Shown here: positions 46,454 through 56,475 of the stretch, piece by piece
Layout of the letters: each line of letters opens with the position of its first letter
How positions within the stretch are numbered: the first letter of the stretch is position 1
Assembly: GCA_007859745.1 (NCBI GenBank)
Contig: SMLU01000001.1
Location: 2,852,001 to 2,916,000 of the forward strand
Origin: Phycisphaerae bacterium RAS1
GTDB lineage: Bacteria > Planctomycetota > Phycisphaerae > UBA1845 > Fen-1342
Direction of reading: 5' to 3'
DNA length: 64,000 bases
Position numbers and translations under genes: made by a program
The notes under the pieces: model-generated
Told to the model about the DNA's origin: nothing
The model's database searches: none
The model's input: only the letters and a program-made list of their open reading frames with translations

Positions 46454-47614
46454 TCACACGCTCGCGCACACCTGCCTTGCCGCGTCCGTCAAATCCGCCG
46501 CCGGCTTCAATTGCGGGATCGCCGCTTCTTTCAGCATCTTGCGGGCGATCTCGACGTTCGTGCCTTCCAGCCGCACGACGACCGGAATCTTGAAGCCGAT
46601 TTCCTTCGCCGCCTTGATGAGCGCGTCCGCAATCACGTCGCACTTGGCGATCCCGCCGAAGATGTTCACCAGGATCGCCTTCACCTTCGGGTCCGAGAGG
46701 ATGATGCGAAACGCCTCGACCGCGCCCTCCGGCGAGACTGAGCCGCCGACGTCCAGAAAATTTGCCGGCATCCCGCCGTGGAGCTTGATGATGTCCATGG
46801 TGGACATGGCGAGGCCGGCGCCGTTCACCAGGCAGCCGATGTTGCCGTCCAGCGCGATGTAGGTCAGGTTGTGCTCGCTGGCGCGCAGCTCCGACGCGTT
46901 CTCTTCCGACGGATCGAACATCGCCTCGATGTCGGGATGGCGGAAGAGCGCGTTGTCGTCGAAGTTGAACTTGGCGTCGATCGCCAGCATCTTCCCGTCC
47001 GGCGTCTGCACCAGCGGGTTGATCTCGGCCAGCGAGCAGTCCTTTTCAACGAAGAGCTTCGCCAGCTTCAGCATGATGTCCGCGGCCGCCTTGGCCTGCT
47101 CGCCGGACAGGCCGATCTGGGCCGCCAGCGATTGGGCCTGAAACGGGCGGAAACCCAGGTGCGGATGGAACCAGGCTTTCTTGATCGCGTCCGGGTTCTT
47201 GGCGGCGACTTCCTCAATCTCGACGCCGCCTTCGGCGCTGGCCATCATCACCGGCACGCGGCGGGCGCGGTCGAGCACCACGCCGAGGTAATACTCCTTG
47301 GCGATGTCCACCGCGGCGGCGAGCAGAATCTTGCTGACCTTGACGCCCTGCGGGCCGGTCTGCTTGCTGACCATCGGGTTCGCCAACATGCGGGCCGCAT
47401 TCTCCGTCGCTTCCTGTGCGGAGTTGACGAGCTTGACGTACCCGGCCTTGCCGCGCCCGCCGGCGTGAACCTGGGCTTTGACCACAACGGTCTTGGCGCC
47501 GACGCGATTGAACGCGGCCGCGACCTGGTCGGCCTTGTCGATGACTTCGCTGGGCGGGACGACGACGCCGGCCTGTTGCATGATCGCGCGGGCCTGGTAT
47601 TCATGGACTTTCAT
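46454..47614 (-). CDS. sucC: succinate-CoA ligase, beta subunit
   Basis: 386 residues. With SucD it makes succinate and ATP/GTP from succinyl-CoA in the TCA cycle. ATP-grasp N-terminus (MKVHEYQARAIM ... VVKAQVHAGGRGKAG), AEINPLVQTPDG, and the C-terminal GLAMSTMDIIKLHGGMPANF, LDVGGS and NIFGGIAKCDVIA are all typical. The ATG at 47614 follows GGAG; a TAGAAT box lies 30 bp upstream. sucD, usually adjacent downstream, is not here; a family F element follows directly. Confidence 0.95.
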   Translation of the reverse strand: MKVHEYQARAIMQQAGVVVPPSEVIDKADQVAAAFNRVGAKTVVVKAQVHAGGRGKAGYVKLVNSAQEATENAARMLANPMVSKQTGPQGVKVSKILLAAAVDIAKEYYLGVVLDRARRVPVMMASAEGGVEIEEVAAKNPDAIKKAWFHPHLGFRPFQAQSLAAQIGLSGEQAKAAADIMLKLAKLFVEKDCSLAEINPLVQTPDGKMLAIDAKFNFDDNALFRHPDIEAMFDPSEENASELRASEHNLTYIALDGNIGCLVNGAGLAMSTMDIIKLHGGMPANFLDVGGSVSPEGAVEAFRIILSDPKVKAILVNIFGGIAKCDVIADALIKAAKEIGFKIPVVVRLEGTNVEIARKMLKEAAIPQLKPAADLTDAARQVCASV

Positions 47615-47644
47615 GGAGCGCTCCGAAAGGCTGTGAAAGGGCGA

Positions 47645-47650
47645 ATTCTA
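47645..47650 (-). promoter_or_regulatory. -10-like box TAGAAT of sucC
   Basis: TAGAAT on the minus strand, 30 bp before the ATG and upstream of the Shine-Dalgarno. No clear -35. Confidence 0.45.
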
Positions 47651-47720
47651 GCCTCGAAGCGCGGCCGGGGCGAGCCGCCCGGGGGCCGCAGGTCTTGGCA
47701 CACTCGGCCGGCATGTCTGT

Positions 47721-47818
47721 CCGAACCCGCCGCGCCGAGCGGCGGGCCGACGTTCGCGGCGCGCGTGGCGCCGTCTTGCTACGATCGTCAACCCGCCGCT
47801 TGGCGCGGCGGGTTCGGA
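47721..47818. repeat. family D palindromes, two copies
   Basis: CCGAACCCGCCGCGCC-GAGCGGCGGG and AACCCGCCGC-TTGGC-GCGGCGGGTT lie about 60 bp apart. They fill part of the 369-bp gap with the terminator below. Confidence 0.78.
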
Positions 47819-47883
47819 AAGACAGCCCGGTCGGCGGCGCCTGCCAAGAATGCCCAGAGGCCAATCCCCCCAAACCGAGCCAC

Positions 47884-47920
47884 TATCAAAAAGCAAACGG
47901 CCGGCGCGGGGCCGGCCGTT
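47884..47920 (-). terminator. intrinsic terminator of subtilase 1
   Basis: On the minus strand AACGGCCGGC and GCCGGCCGTT form a perfect 10-bp stem with a 5-nt loop, followed by TTGCTTTTTGATAG. It lies 63 bp after the subtilase stop codon. Confidence 0.75.
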
Positions 47921-47983
47921 CTCGGGTTCGAGCCCCAACCCCGGACGCCGCGGGTCGCGAGCGTCCGGGGCGGAGTCATTTCA

Positions 47984-50900
47984 TCATCCGCCCAGCAGCG
48001 TGATGAACGGGTTGATGTCGAGAATGTTCTCGTCACCGTCGCCGTTGCAGTCCGCCAGGTTGATGTTGCAATCGGGGTAGGCCGCGGCGTAGGCGGCCGG
48101 GTCGGTGATCGCCAGGATGAACGCGTTGATGTCGAGGATGTTCACCTCGCCGTCGCAGTTCAGGTCGCCGAGCAGATTGCTCGACGGCAGAACCGCGAGA
48201 ATGCGAATGTCATCCAGGTTCCAGCCGCAGAACACGACCGAGCCGTCCGTGGTTCCCATGCCCCAGCGAACGAAGACGGTCGCCTGGTTGTCGGCGACAG
48301 CCGACAGGTCGTAGCTGAACTGCGTCCAGCTCGTGGGGTTGGCGATCGTGCCGCCGGTGTGATTGAACACGTTCGTCCAGGTCGTTCCGTTGTTGCTCAC
48401 GTCGACGGTGGCGTGATCGAACGAAGCCGACTCGATGCCCAGCCAGCGCATGAACTGCACCGAGACCTGCGTCATGTTGGTGCAGTCGATCGCGGCCGTC
48501 TTCACGTAGCGCACCGGCGTCAGGTTGTTCGGATACGCGCCGTTCAGGTTGTATCCGATCACATTCACGCCGGTGAAGCCGTTGTTGGGGTCGCCGCCCA
48601 GGCCGGCCGGATCGCCGAAGGCCCAGTCGACGTCATACGTCCAGCCCAGGGGCGGCAGGTCGTCCACGAGGAACTCGTAGACCGGCTGAGGCGCGTTGGG
48701 GCTGGCGATGTTCACGGTCACCGTCGCGGTGTTCGAGTCGCCGCCGTCCGGTGGGCTGCCGCCGTCGTTGGCCTTGTAGTCGAACGTCACCGTGCCGGAC
48801 TGCACGCCCGGCGGGCCGTAGCGAACCGTGTCGCCGCCCGAGACCAGCGTGTAGGGCACGCTGTTGATCGGGCCGGCGTTCGGGTCATACAGCACGCCCA
48901 TTGACGGCAGGGACATGACGATGAACGTCAGCGGCGCGGCGAACGGCAAACCGTCGTCGGTCGCCGGAAGCGGGATGAGCACTGGCGTGCCGGCCGGCGT
49001 ATTGACCGTGGCGCCCGCGGCCGACGGCGGACGCGGTCCGCACGAGCCGTACGTGGAGAAGTCGGACATGAAGAAATCAACCGGCGTCCCGCCGCCGCGC
49101 GACAGGCCGATCAGGCCACCGGTCGCGGCGATGGAGACGATGTTGATCTCAATCCGACCGTCGAAGTACATCACGATCTGGAAGCTGTTCTGGTTGGTCG
49201 TGGCGTACTCGGGGACCTGGTTCCACGTGACGGCTACGCGGTCGGCAAGCTGCTTCCAACTCACCTGGCCGCCGGTGCCGGGGTTCAGGTCGTTGAACAG
49301 CGCTGCAACACGCCGGAAGTTGAAGTGTGCCGCGACCGTCTCGGTGTAGACGCTGTCGCCGCTGACGAACGTGATGTAGCCGTTGGTGCCGACAAACATC
49401 GAGCTGTAGTTCACGCCGTAGAGCGTGACCTGGGCGCCGCCGCCGAGGGTGATCTGGGAGTAGCCGTCGTCGCTGGTTGGGGTCCACGTCGTGATCTGCG
49501 TGCCGCCGGTCGGATCGGTCGGGTAGGTCGAGATCGGCACGGCGCACGCGGTATAGCCCTCGAACGTGCCGTTGGGCACGAAGAGGAAGCTCTTGCCGGC
49601 GGTGTCGTTGCCGCTGCCGAACAGCTCGGTGAAGTAGTCCGGAATCTCGGGCGTGCTGAACGTGTAGCACTGGCCGCCGTTATCGTCGGTAGTCATGTTT
49701 CCGGCTGAGTCCATGGCATCGACCGCGTAATAGTAGGTCGTGTTGTCGGTCAGGCCGGTGATGTCGAGCGAGTGCGAGACGGTGTTGCCGTTGTTCTGCA
49801 CCGTTCCGGTCAGGCTGCCGCAGTCGGTGCCGTAACGGACGGTGCCGCGTGCGACCTCGTCGGTGTTGAACGTGACGGTCGCGCTGCGCGGGGCGATGTT
49901 GATCGTCTGCACGTTGGTGATCACCGGGCCGACGCAATCGACTGTGCCGGTGTCGGTGCGGACGAGGTTCATGCCGCCGCTGCCGTCGTCAGCGTCGATG
50001 TAGGTCGCCGTGACGGTGTCGCCGTGGGCGATCTGCAGCGTGCCGACCGCATTGGTGGCGCTGAGCGGGATGGACCCGAGGAAGGCGGCCGATTCGGCGG
50101 CTGTTTCGGTCAAGAGGACCGACTCGCCGGCCGGCTCGCTGGTTGAATCGATCGTCACCATGACGGTGTCGATGACCTGGTCGTCCGTGTTGAGATCGCA
50201 GTCGATCACGCGAATCGTCGCCGACGATTCGCACGGGTACTTGTCGCTGTTGAGCGAGATGGTTCCGGCGCTGGAGCAGTTGACCAGGAATGGCGTAGCC
50301 GCGACCGAGAAGGGCTGCGGGCCGGTCGGCACGTTTGTGCCGCGGATTTCGACCTGCCAGGCGCCGGCCTGCGGGTTGCTTACGAAAACCTGTTCAAGAT
50401 TGTCAAGGTGGTTCTCCACCGTCTGGACAGCCGGGGCCGCCGGGTTCGCCAGGCCGCCCAGCGTCCACGGGTAGGCCCGCTGGCCGCCGGGGCCGGTGAC
50501 GACCAGGTCGAGGTCGTTGACCAGGGACGGAATCACGTTCGGCGTGGCCGGCGGATCATCCCACGCCAGCGTGACTTTGAGCTGCGTGTCGGTCGGCGAC
50601 ACGATCACGACGACGTTGTAGGAACTGCCGTTGGCCACTTCCGCTTCGGTGAAATTGCCGCTGCGCATCAGGTCGATTGCGGCGACGGCGCGGATCGAGC
50701 CGTAGCCGAACTGGTTGTCCGGGCCGGGGTTGCCCAGGTCGACGGCGGTGTGCGCCAGGAAGACCTTGAGCGTCGAGTTACGGAAATCGCCGTTATCGGG
50801 ATACTGGTTGCGATAGTCCTGGAGAATCAGGGCGCTGACGCCGCAGGTGGTCGGCGACGCCATCGACGTGCCGCACAGCGAGGCATAGGCCGTGTCGCTG

Positions 50901-52417
50901 CTGCTGCTGCACGAAGTCACGCCGGAGTCGCTGCCGACTTCGCAGCCGGGGGCGCTGATGTCGGGCTTCATGCGACCGTCATCGGCCGGTCCCCAGCTCG
51001 AGAAGCTGGTCATCGAATCGTCGTTCGAGTTGAGCGCGCCGCAGGCGATGTGGTTCTTCGCGCAGGCCGGCGGGGCGGTCAGGTGGTACTGCTGGAAGGG
51101 CGACGGCAGGTTCTGACAGCGCGTGCTTTGCCGCTCATTGCCGTTGGCCCAGACGATGCGGAAGGGCACCCCGCCGCTGACGCTGCCGCGCACGATCGAG
51201 TCGATCAGGGCGTCCGTCACGCCGTAGTCACCTTGCCAGGCGCACGGGAAGCCGTTGGTTGACGTGTTCGTGCCGATCGAGTTGTTGGCGATATGCGCGT
51301 CGTAGGTGTTGATTGCGGATGAGTAGTCGGCCTGCAGGTCGCCGGGGTCGTTGTAGAGGAAACCCTCGTGCAACCCGCCGGCCTGCTCGAAGCCGAACGA
51401 AATGATGCCGACGTTGGGGGCCATACCCTTACGCAGGCCGGCGCTGGCCGCGCCGCTGCCGCCGATCGTGCCGGCGACGTGCGTTGAGTGACTCGACAGG
51501 CCGGACGTGTCGGTGGCGCCGATGACCGCGCGGCCGCCGAAATCCTGGTGCGTAGTGCGGACCTGGCCGCCGTCATACACAAGCACGGTGACGCCCGTGC
51601 CGTCCAGGCTGTAGGGCGGGTTGTGGGCCGTGTTGGCCCCGACGCGGGCGCGGTTGCTGTCGTTCAGCTCGATGAACTGCGGCAGCGGCGGCTCGATCCA
51701 CATGACGCCGTCTTCGGCCGCCAGGGGCTTGATTGCCGTCGCCGGAAGTTCCAGCACCAGCGCGTTCACCGTCCACAGTTCGGAGCGGATGGCGGCGCCG
51801 TACTTCAGGACCAGCGGAATCGCCTGGGCCTGGAGATTAACGTCGTCATGGAACATGACGTAGATCGCGACGATCATGTCATCCTGGATGTCATACGCGC
51901 CATGCTCCGCACCGGGGTCTTTCACATCGGCCGGCAGCTTCGGGGCCGCCACGACCGACCAGGCCGGAACCTGGTCTGCCATCAGCAGCGGGTTCAGCTT
52001 GGCCGGCATCTCGACCGGCGACGCCAGCTTCAGCGCCGACAGCGACGCGACCGCCGTCTCGTCCAGCCCGGCCGGGTCCACGGCGGCGAAGAAGGCGTTG
52101 TTGCTCAGGTAGCGCTGCAGCTTCACGCCGCTGCGGTCGAGCTGCGCCCGCAGGGCGTCGCTGACCGGGTGGGTGAACTGCATGACGACGTGACGCCGGT
52201 CGCCGTCCGCCGCGGCGCGCAGGACGGCGGCGGCGGCGGCGGGATTCTGCGCGGCGGTCGTCACCGTGCCGCTGCGCCACTTGATCACTTCACTGGAGGT
52301 CGCGCTGGTGTCCAGCGCGGCCTTTTCCACGGCGTAAGACGCCGTCGCCAGTCCGATGGCGGCGGCCGCCGACGTTGTCAGCCAGGATTTCACCCGGCTT
52401 CGGCTCAAACTCGACAT
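47984..52417 (-). CDS. secreted subtilase (S8) 1 with dockerin-like tail
   Basis: 1477 residues from the ATG at 52417 (GAGGAG 8 nt upstream). A signal peptide is followed by a prodomain-like region (40-260) and an S8 domain with Asp282 in VLVYDGG, His313 in HSTHVAGT and Ser518 in CGTSMASP. C-terminal modules: a P-domain-like region (LVNDLDLVVTGPGG), Ig/fibronectin-like repeats (NTDEVARGTVRYGT), a PDYFTELF domain (about 915-1110), and a Cys-poor beta-sandwich. The dockerin-like tail starts about 1415 (GDLNCDGEVNILDIN). Subtilase 2 lies just upstream and is homologous. Extracellular proteolysis is likely. Confidence 0.93.
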   Translation of the reverse strand: MSSLSRSRVKSWLTTSAAAAIGLATASYAVEKAALDTSATSSEVIKWRSGTVTTAAQNPAAAAAVLRAAADGDRRHVVMQFTHPVSDALRAQLDRSGVKLQRYLSNNAFFAAVDPAGLDETAVASLSALKLASPVEMPAKLNPLLMADQVPAWSVVAAPKLPADVKDPGAEHGAYDIQDDMIVAIYVMFHDDVNLQAQAIPLVLKYGAAIRSELWTVNALVLELPATAIKPLAAEDGVMWIEPPLPQFIELNDSNRARVGANTAHNPPYSLDGTGVTVLVYDGGQVRTTHQDFGGRAVIGATDTSGLSSHSTHVAGTIGGSGAASAGLRKGMAPNVGIISFGFEQAGGLHEGFLYNDPGDLQADYSSAINTYDAHIANNSIGTNTSTNGFPCAWQGDYGVTDALIDSIVRGSVSGGVPFRIVWANGNERQSTRCQNLPSPFQQYHLTAPPACAKNHIACGALNSNDDSMTSFSSWGPADDGRMKPDISAPGCEVGSDSGVTSCSSSSDTAYASLCGTSMASPTTCGVSALILQDYRNQYPDNGDFRNSTLKVFLAHTAVDLGNPGPDNQFGYGSIRAVAAIDLMRSGNFTEAEVANGSSYNVVVIVSPTDTQLKVTLAWDDPPATPNVIPSLVNDLDLVVTGPGGQRAYPWTLGGLANPAAPAVQTVENHLDNLEQVFVSNPQAGAWQVEIRGTNVPTGPQPFSVAATPFLVNCSSAGTISLNSDKYPCESSATIRVIDCDLNTDDQVIDTVMVTIDSTSEPAGESVLLTETAAESAAFLGSIPLSATNAVGTLQIAHGDTVTATYIDADDGSGGMNLVRTDTGTVDCVGPVITNVQTINIAPRSATVTFNTDEVARGTVRYGTDCGSLTGTVQNNGNTVSHSLDITGLTDNTTYYYAVDAMDSAGNMTTDDNGGQCYTFSTPEIPDYFTELFGSGNDTAGKSFLFVPNGTFEGYTACAVPISTYPTDPTGGTQITTWTPTSDDGYSQITLGGGAQVTLYGVNYSSMFVGTNGYITFVSGDSVYTETVAAHFNFRRVAALFNDLNPGTGGQVSWKQLADRVAVTWNQVPEYATTNQNSFQIVMYFDGRIEINIVSIAATGGLIGLSRGGGTPVDFFMSDFSTYGSCGPRPPSAAGATVNTPAGTPVLIPLPATDDGLPFAAPLTFIVMSLPSMGVLYDPNAGPINSVPYTLVSGGDTVRYGPPGVQSGTVTFDYKANDGGSPPDGGDSNTATVTVNIASPNAPQPVYEFLVDDLPPLGWTYDVDWAFGDPAGLGGDPNNGFTGVNVIGYNLNGAYPNNLTPVRYVKTAAIDCTNMTQVSVQFMRWLGIESASFDHATVDVSNNGTTWTNVFNHTGGTIANPTSWTQFSYDLSAVADNQATVFVRWGMGTTDGSVVFCGWNLDDIRILAVLPSSNLLGDLNCDGEVNILDINAFILAITDPAAYAAAYPDCNINLADCNGDGDENILDINPFITLLGG

Positions 52418-52557
52418 GTGGCTCACTCCTCAGGGGCCGTTGGTTCTGCACGATAGACAATAAAGGCACGGACCAACGCCCGACCGCGAGATCGGGCGCG
52501 TCGCGTGAATTCGCAGGCGGCGAGGCAAGCCCCGCGCTTCGCCGCCGTGAAAGGCCT

Positions 52558-55500
52558 CTATCCGCCGAGCAGCGCGATAAACGGGTTGATATCCAGCACG
52601 TCGACGTTTCCGTCGTCGTTGATATCGCCGTTATTAATGTTGCAGCCCGGGTATGCCGCGGCGTAGGCGACCGGGTCGGAGATCGCGAGCGTGAACGCGT
52701 TGATGTCGAGGATGTTGACCTCGCCGTCGCAGTTCATGTCGCCCAGCAGGACGCACGGGCCGTAGGTCGAGAAATCCGACTCGAAGAAATCCGCCGGCAC
52801 GTTGCCGCCGCGCGACAGACCGACCAGGCCGTCCACCGCGGTCATTGTCAGGTACGAGATGCGGATCGTGCCGTCAAAGAACATCTCGATCTGGCCGGTG
52901 TTCGGTCCATTCGGATTGGGCGTCGAAGCGCTGTACTCTGGGACGATCAGCCAGGTAACCACAAACCGGTCAGCCAGCTGCGCCCAGCGCACCGACCCGC
53001 CGTTGTCGCGCGGCTCGAGGTCGTCGAAGCACATCGCGATCTCGGGCGTGTCAAAGTGGTCCGTGAGGCTCTCCGTGAAGCTCGTGTCGCTGGCGGTGAA
53101 CGTGACGTAGCCGTTCGTGCCGGCCCAGAGCGTCGTATAGCTGACGCCGTAGAGCTTCACACTCTGGCCGCTTCCGACGGTGAGCTGGAACGCGCCGTCG
53201 TCGCCGTTGGTGAAGGTGATCACCGCGTGGCTCGTCGGATCGGTCGGCAGCGCCGAGATCGCCTCTTTGCACGCCGTATACGCTTCAAACGTCCCGTTCG
53301 GGCTGAACGTGAACATCGTGTTGTCCGTGTCGTTCGTTTCACCCGCCGCGAACAGCTCCGTGAAGTAGTCCGGAATCTCCGGAGTCGTAAACGTGTAGCA
53401 CGATCCGCCATTGTCGTCGCTCGAGCTGTTATTGCCCGGATCGGCGGCGTCGACCGCGAAGAAGTAAGTCGTGTTGTCGGTCAGACCGCTGATGTTCAGC
53501 GTGTGCGACGTCGTGAAGCCGGCCTCGACGACGCTGCTCGTCAACGCGCCGCAGGACGTGCCGTAGCGGACGGTGCCCTTGGCGGCTTCATCCGTGTTGA
53601 ACGTCACTGTGGCGCTGTGCGCCGCGAGGTTGATCACTTGCACGTTGCTGATGATCGGTCCGACGCAATCCACGGTGGCCGTGTCGGTGCGGAGGATGTT
53701 GAAGCCGCCCTGGCCGTCGCTGGCGTCGAGGTAGGTGGCCGTGACGGTGTCGGCGTGGGCGATGTGAAGGACGCCGGCCGCGTTGGTGGTTGAGAGGCTG
53801 ATCGTGCCGACGAAGGTGGCGCCGTCGGGGGCGACCTCGGTCAAGAGGACGGTTTCGCCGGCCGGCTCGCTGGTCGAGTTGATCGTGACGTTGACCGTCT
53901 CGATCGCGCCCGCGTCCGTGTTCAGATCACAATCGACGACGCGCAGCGTGGCGCTGGACGAGCAGTTGTACTCGTCGGCATTCAGCGAGATCGAGCCGAT
54001 CGACGAGCAGTTGACCAGGAACGGGCCGGCGGCGATCGAGAAGGGCTGCGGGCCGCTGGGCACGGCCGTGCCGCGCACCTCGATCTGCCAGCTTCCGACC
54101 TGCGGATTGTTCACCAGCACCTGCTCGATGTTGTCCAGGTGATTTTCCTGCGTCTGCACCGCGGCCGCGGCCGGGTTGGCCAGGCCGCCGTGGGTCCAGG
54201 GGTAGAAGCGCGTGCCGCCGGGGCTGGTGACGACCAGGTCCAGGTCGTTGACCAGGGCCGGGCTGACGTTGGGCGTTCCGGGCGGATCGTCCCAGGCGAT
54301 GGTCACTTTCATGAGCGTGTCGCCGGGCTGCACCACGACGACGTAGTTGACCGAATTGCCCGTGCCGGGGACGGAATTCTCGGCGAAGTTGCCGGTGCGC
54401 ATGAAATCCACCGCCGCCTGGCCGCGGATCGAGCCGTAGCCGAACTGGAAGTCGGGACCGGGCGTGCCCAGGTCGACCGCGGTGTGCGCCAGCAGAATCT
54501 TCAACGTCGAGTTGCGGAAATCCGGCTCGCCGGGGAACTGGGCGCGGAAGTCCTGCAGGAGCAGGGCGCCGACGCCGCAGGTGGTGGGCGAAGCCATCGA
54601 CGTGCCGCACAGCGAGGCATAGGCCGTGTCGCTGCTGCTGCTGCACGACGTGACGCCGGCGTCGCCGCCGCTCTCGCAGCCCGGAGCGCTGATGTCGGGC
54701 TTGAGGCGGCCGTCGTCGGCCGGGCCCCAGCTCGAGAAGGTCGTCATCGAATCGTCGTTCGAGTTCAGCGCGCCGACCGCGATGTGGTTCTTGGCGCAGG
54801 CCGGCGGAGCGGTCAGGTGATACTGCTGGAAGGGCGGCGGCAGGTTCTGGCAGCGCGTGCTCTGGCGCTCGTTGCCGTTGGCCCAGACGATGCGGAAGGG
54901 CACCCCGCCGCTGACGCTGCCGCGGACGATCGCGTCGATGACCGTGTCGGTCACGCCGTAATCGCCCTGCCAGGTGCAGGGATAACCGTTGGTGGAGGTG
55001 TTGGTGCCGATGGAGTTGTTGGCGATGTGCGCATCGTAGGTGTTGATGGCGTTGCCGTAGTCGGCCTCGATGTCGCACGGATCGTTGTAGAGGAAGCCCT
55101 GGTGCAGGCCGCCGACCTGCTCCAGGCCGTAGGACACGATGCTGACGTTGGGGGCCATGCCCTTGCGCAGGCCGGCGCTGGCCGCGCCGCTGCCGCCGAT
55201 CGTGCCGGCCACGTGCGTCGAGTGGCTGGACTGGGGCGAGGCGTCGCCGACGCCCAGCGTGACGCGCCCGCCGAAGTCCTGGTGCGTGGCGCGCACCTTG
55301 CCGCCGTCATACACCAGCACGCCCACGCCCGTGCCGTCCAGACCGTAGGGCGCGCCCTGCAACTGATTGGCCTGCACCCGGGCGCGGTTGCTGTCGTTCA
55401 ATTCCTCGAAGCGCGGCAGCGGCGGCTCGATCCACAGCAGCGCGTCTTCGCCGGTCAGCGGCTTGATGGCCGTCGCCGGCAGCTCGAGCACCAGCGCGTG

Positions 55501-56145
55501 GGCGCCCTGCAGCGACCCCACCACGCTCGCGCCGTAGCGAACCGCCAGCGGAACCGCCTCGGCGTTCAGATCCACGTCTTTGTGAAACATCGCGTAAACC
55601 GCGACGATCATGTCGTCGTCAATCGCGTGCAGCTCGTTCACCGCCGGATCGTCCTTCGAGTCCGGCTGCTTGGCGGCCGCCACGATCGACCAGCCGGGAA
55701 CCTGGTCGGCCATCAGAATCGGGCTGAGTTTCCAGCCCAATTCGACCGGCAGGGCGGTCTTGAGCGTGCTCGCCGCAACCGCGGCGGCGTCGAAACGGGC
55801 CGCGTCGACGCGCGCGAAGTAGGCGTTGTTGCTCAGATAGCTGAGCAGCTTCACCCCCGCGACATCCAGCGCCGCCTGCTGCGCCGCCGTCAGCGGCGCA
55901 TTGAACTGCACCACCACCCGCCGCCCGCCGGCCGCCGCCGAACTCAACGCCCCAGCCGCATCCGCCGCCGCAGCGCCGGTCGTCGTTACGACGCCGCTGC
56001 GCCATTTGATTACATCGCTCGAGGTGGAGCTGTAACTCGCGACGTTGTCTGCCGCGAGGCCCATGGGAACCAGCGCAACGGCCGCAGCCGTTGCAGCGGT
56101 TGTCAGAAACGCTCGAACACCGCGCGTCATAAACGCCCTGCGCAT
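52558..56145 (-). CDS. secreted subtilase (S8) 2 with dockerin-like tail, paralogue of subtilase 1
   Basis: 1195 residues from the ATG at 56145 (AGGAG 6 nt upstream). Domain order as in subtilase 1, with triad Asp280, His311 and Ser516. The catalytic regions are nearly identical in long blocks (SVSGGVPFRIVWANGNERQS, GTSMASPTTCGV). The N- and C-terminal parts diverge more. It lacks the about 280-residue beta module present in subtilase 1 before the tail. The dockerin-like tail starts at about 1134. The two genes are tandem, 141 bp apart, and one arose by duplication. Between them no strong hairpin is seen, so read-through is possible. Confidence 0.93.
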   Translation of the reverse strand: MRRAFMTRGVRAFLTTAATAAAVALVPMGLAADNVASYSSTSSDVIKWRSGVVTTTGAAAADAAGALSSAAAGGRRVVVQFNAPLTAAQQAALDVAGVKLLSYLSNNAYFARVDAARFDAAAVAASTLKTALPVELGWKLSPILMADQVPGWSIVAAAKQPDSKDDPAVNELHAIDDDMIVAVYAMFHKDVDLNAEAVPLAVRYGASVVGSLQGAHALVLELPATAIKPLTGEDALLWIEPPLPRFEELNDSNRARVQANQLQGAPYGLDGTGVGVLVYDGGKVRATHQDFGGRVTLGVGDASPQSSHSTHVAGTIGGSGAASAGLRKGMAPNVSIVSYGLEQVGGLHQGFLYNDPCDIEADYGNAINTYDAHIANNSIGTNTSTNGYPCTWQGDYGVTDTVIDAIVRGSVSGGVPFRIVWANGNERQSTRCQNLPPPFQQYHLTAPPACAKNHIAVGALNSNDDSMTTFSSWGPADDGRLKPDISAPGCESGGDAGVTSCSSSSDTAYASLCGTSMASPTTCGVGALLLQDFRAQFPGEPDFRNSTLKILLAHTAVDLGTPGPDFQFGYGSIRGQAAVDFMRTGNFAENSVPGTGNSVNYVVVVQPGDTLMKVTIAWDDPPGTPNVSPALVNDLDLVVTSPGGTRFYPWTHGGLANPAAAAVQTQENHLDNIEQVLVNNPQVGSWQIEVRGTAVPSGPQPFSIAAGPFLVNCSSIGSISLNADEYNCSSSATLRVVDCDLNTDAGAIETVNVTINSTSEPAGETVLLTEVAPDGATFVGTISLSTTNAAGVLHIAHADTVTATYLDASDGQGGFNILRTDTATVDCVGPIISNVQVINLAAHSATVTFNTDEAAKGTVRYGTSCGALTSSVVEAGFTTSHTLNISGLTDNTTYFFAVDAADPGNNSSSDDNGGSCYTFTTPEIPDYFTELFAAGETNDTDNTMFTFSPNGTFEAYTACKEAISALPTDPTSHAVITFTNGDDGAFQLTVGSGQSVKLYGVSYTTLWAGTNGYVTFTASDTSFTESLTDHFDTPEIAMCFDDLEPRDNGGSVRWAQLADRFVVTWLIVPEYSASTPNPNGPNTGQIEMFFDGTIRISYLTMTAVDGLVGLSRGGNVPADFFESDFSTYGPCVLLGDMNCDGEVNILDINAFTLAISDPVAYAAAYPGCNINNGDINDDGNVDVLDINPFIALLGG

Positions 56146-56475
56146 TCCTCGCTCCTCAATAGATTCATCAACATTCGGACAAAGCGAACAAATGACGGCC
56201 GTGACATTGGGCCGCCGTTAGACGTCCGCGGAAATGGCGCAAGGAGAGCGTCGCAGCGTCGCTCTTCAACGCGGAACCCCGCCGAGCTTGTCTCCGCCTC
56301 GCAACCGCTCAACTGCACCTGGCCTCTTATCAGCGCATCTAAGAACGGCCATTCGGAATTAAGAAGTATTCTAACGCGGCCGGCCGTCAACCACGAAGCC
56401 GAAAGACGGGGAATCAGACAATAATCTCATGGCCTGTGATTATCGGTGCGACCGATTTGCACGAATTCAGGCGCG
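56146..56475. other. 330-bp gap upstream of subtilase 2
   Basis: No gene or palindrome recognised here. It is less GC-rich than its surroundings around 56330-56440 and probably holds the subtilase 2 promoter. Confidence 0.4.

Noticed and set aside
47920-47945. tRNA-like GGGTTCGAGCCCC segment
   Set aside because: Resembles a T-arm only; no acceptor, D- or anticodon arms can be placed, and it follows a terminator hairpin.
54139-56424. 761-codon plus-strand frame opposite subtilase 2
   Set aside because: Antisense shadow of a gene with a full catalytic triad.
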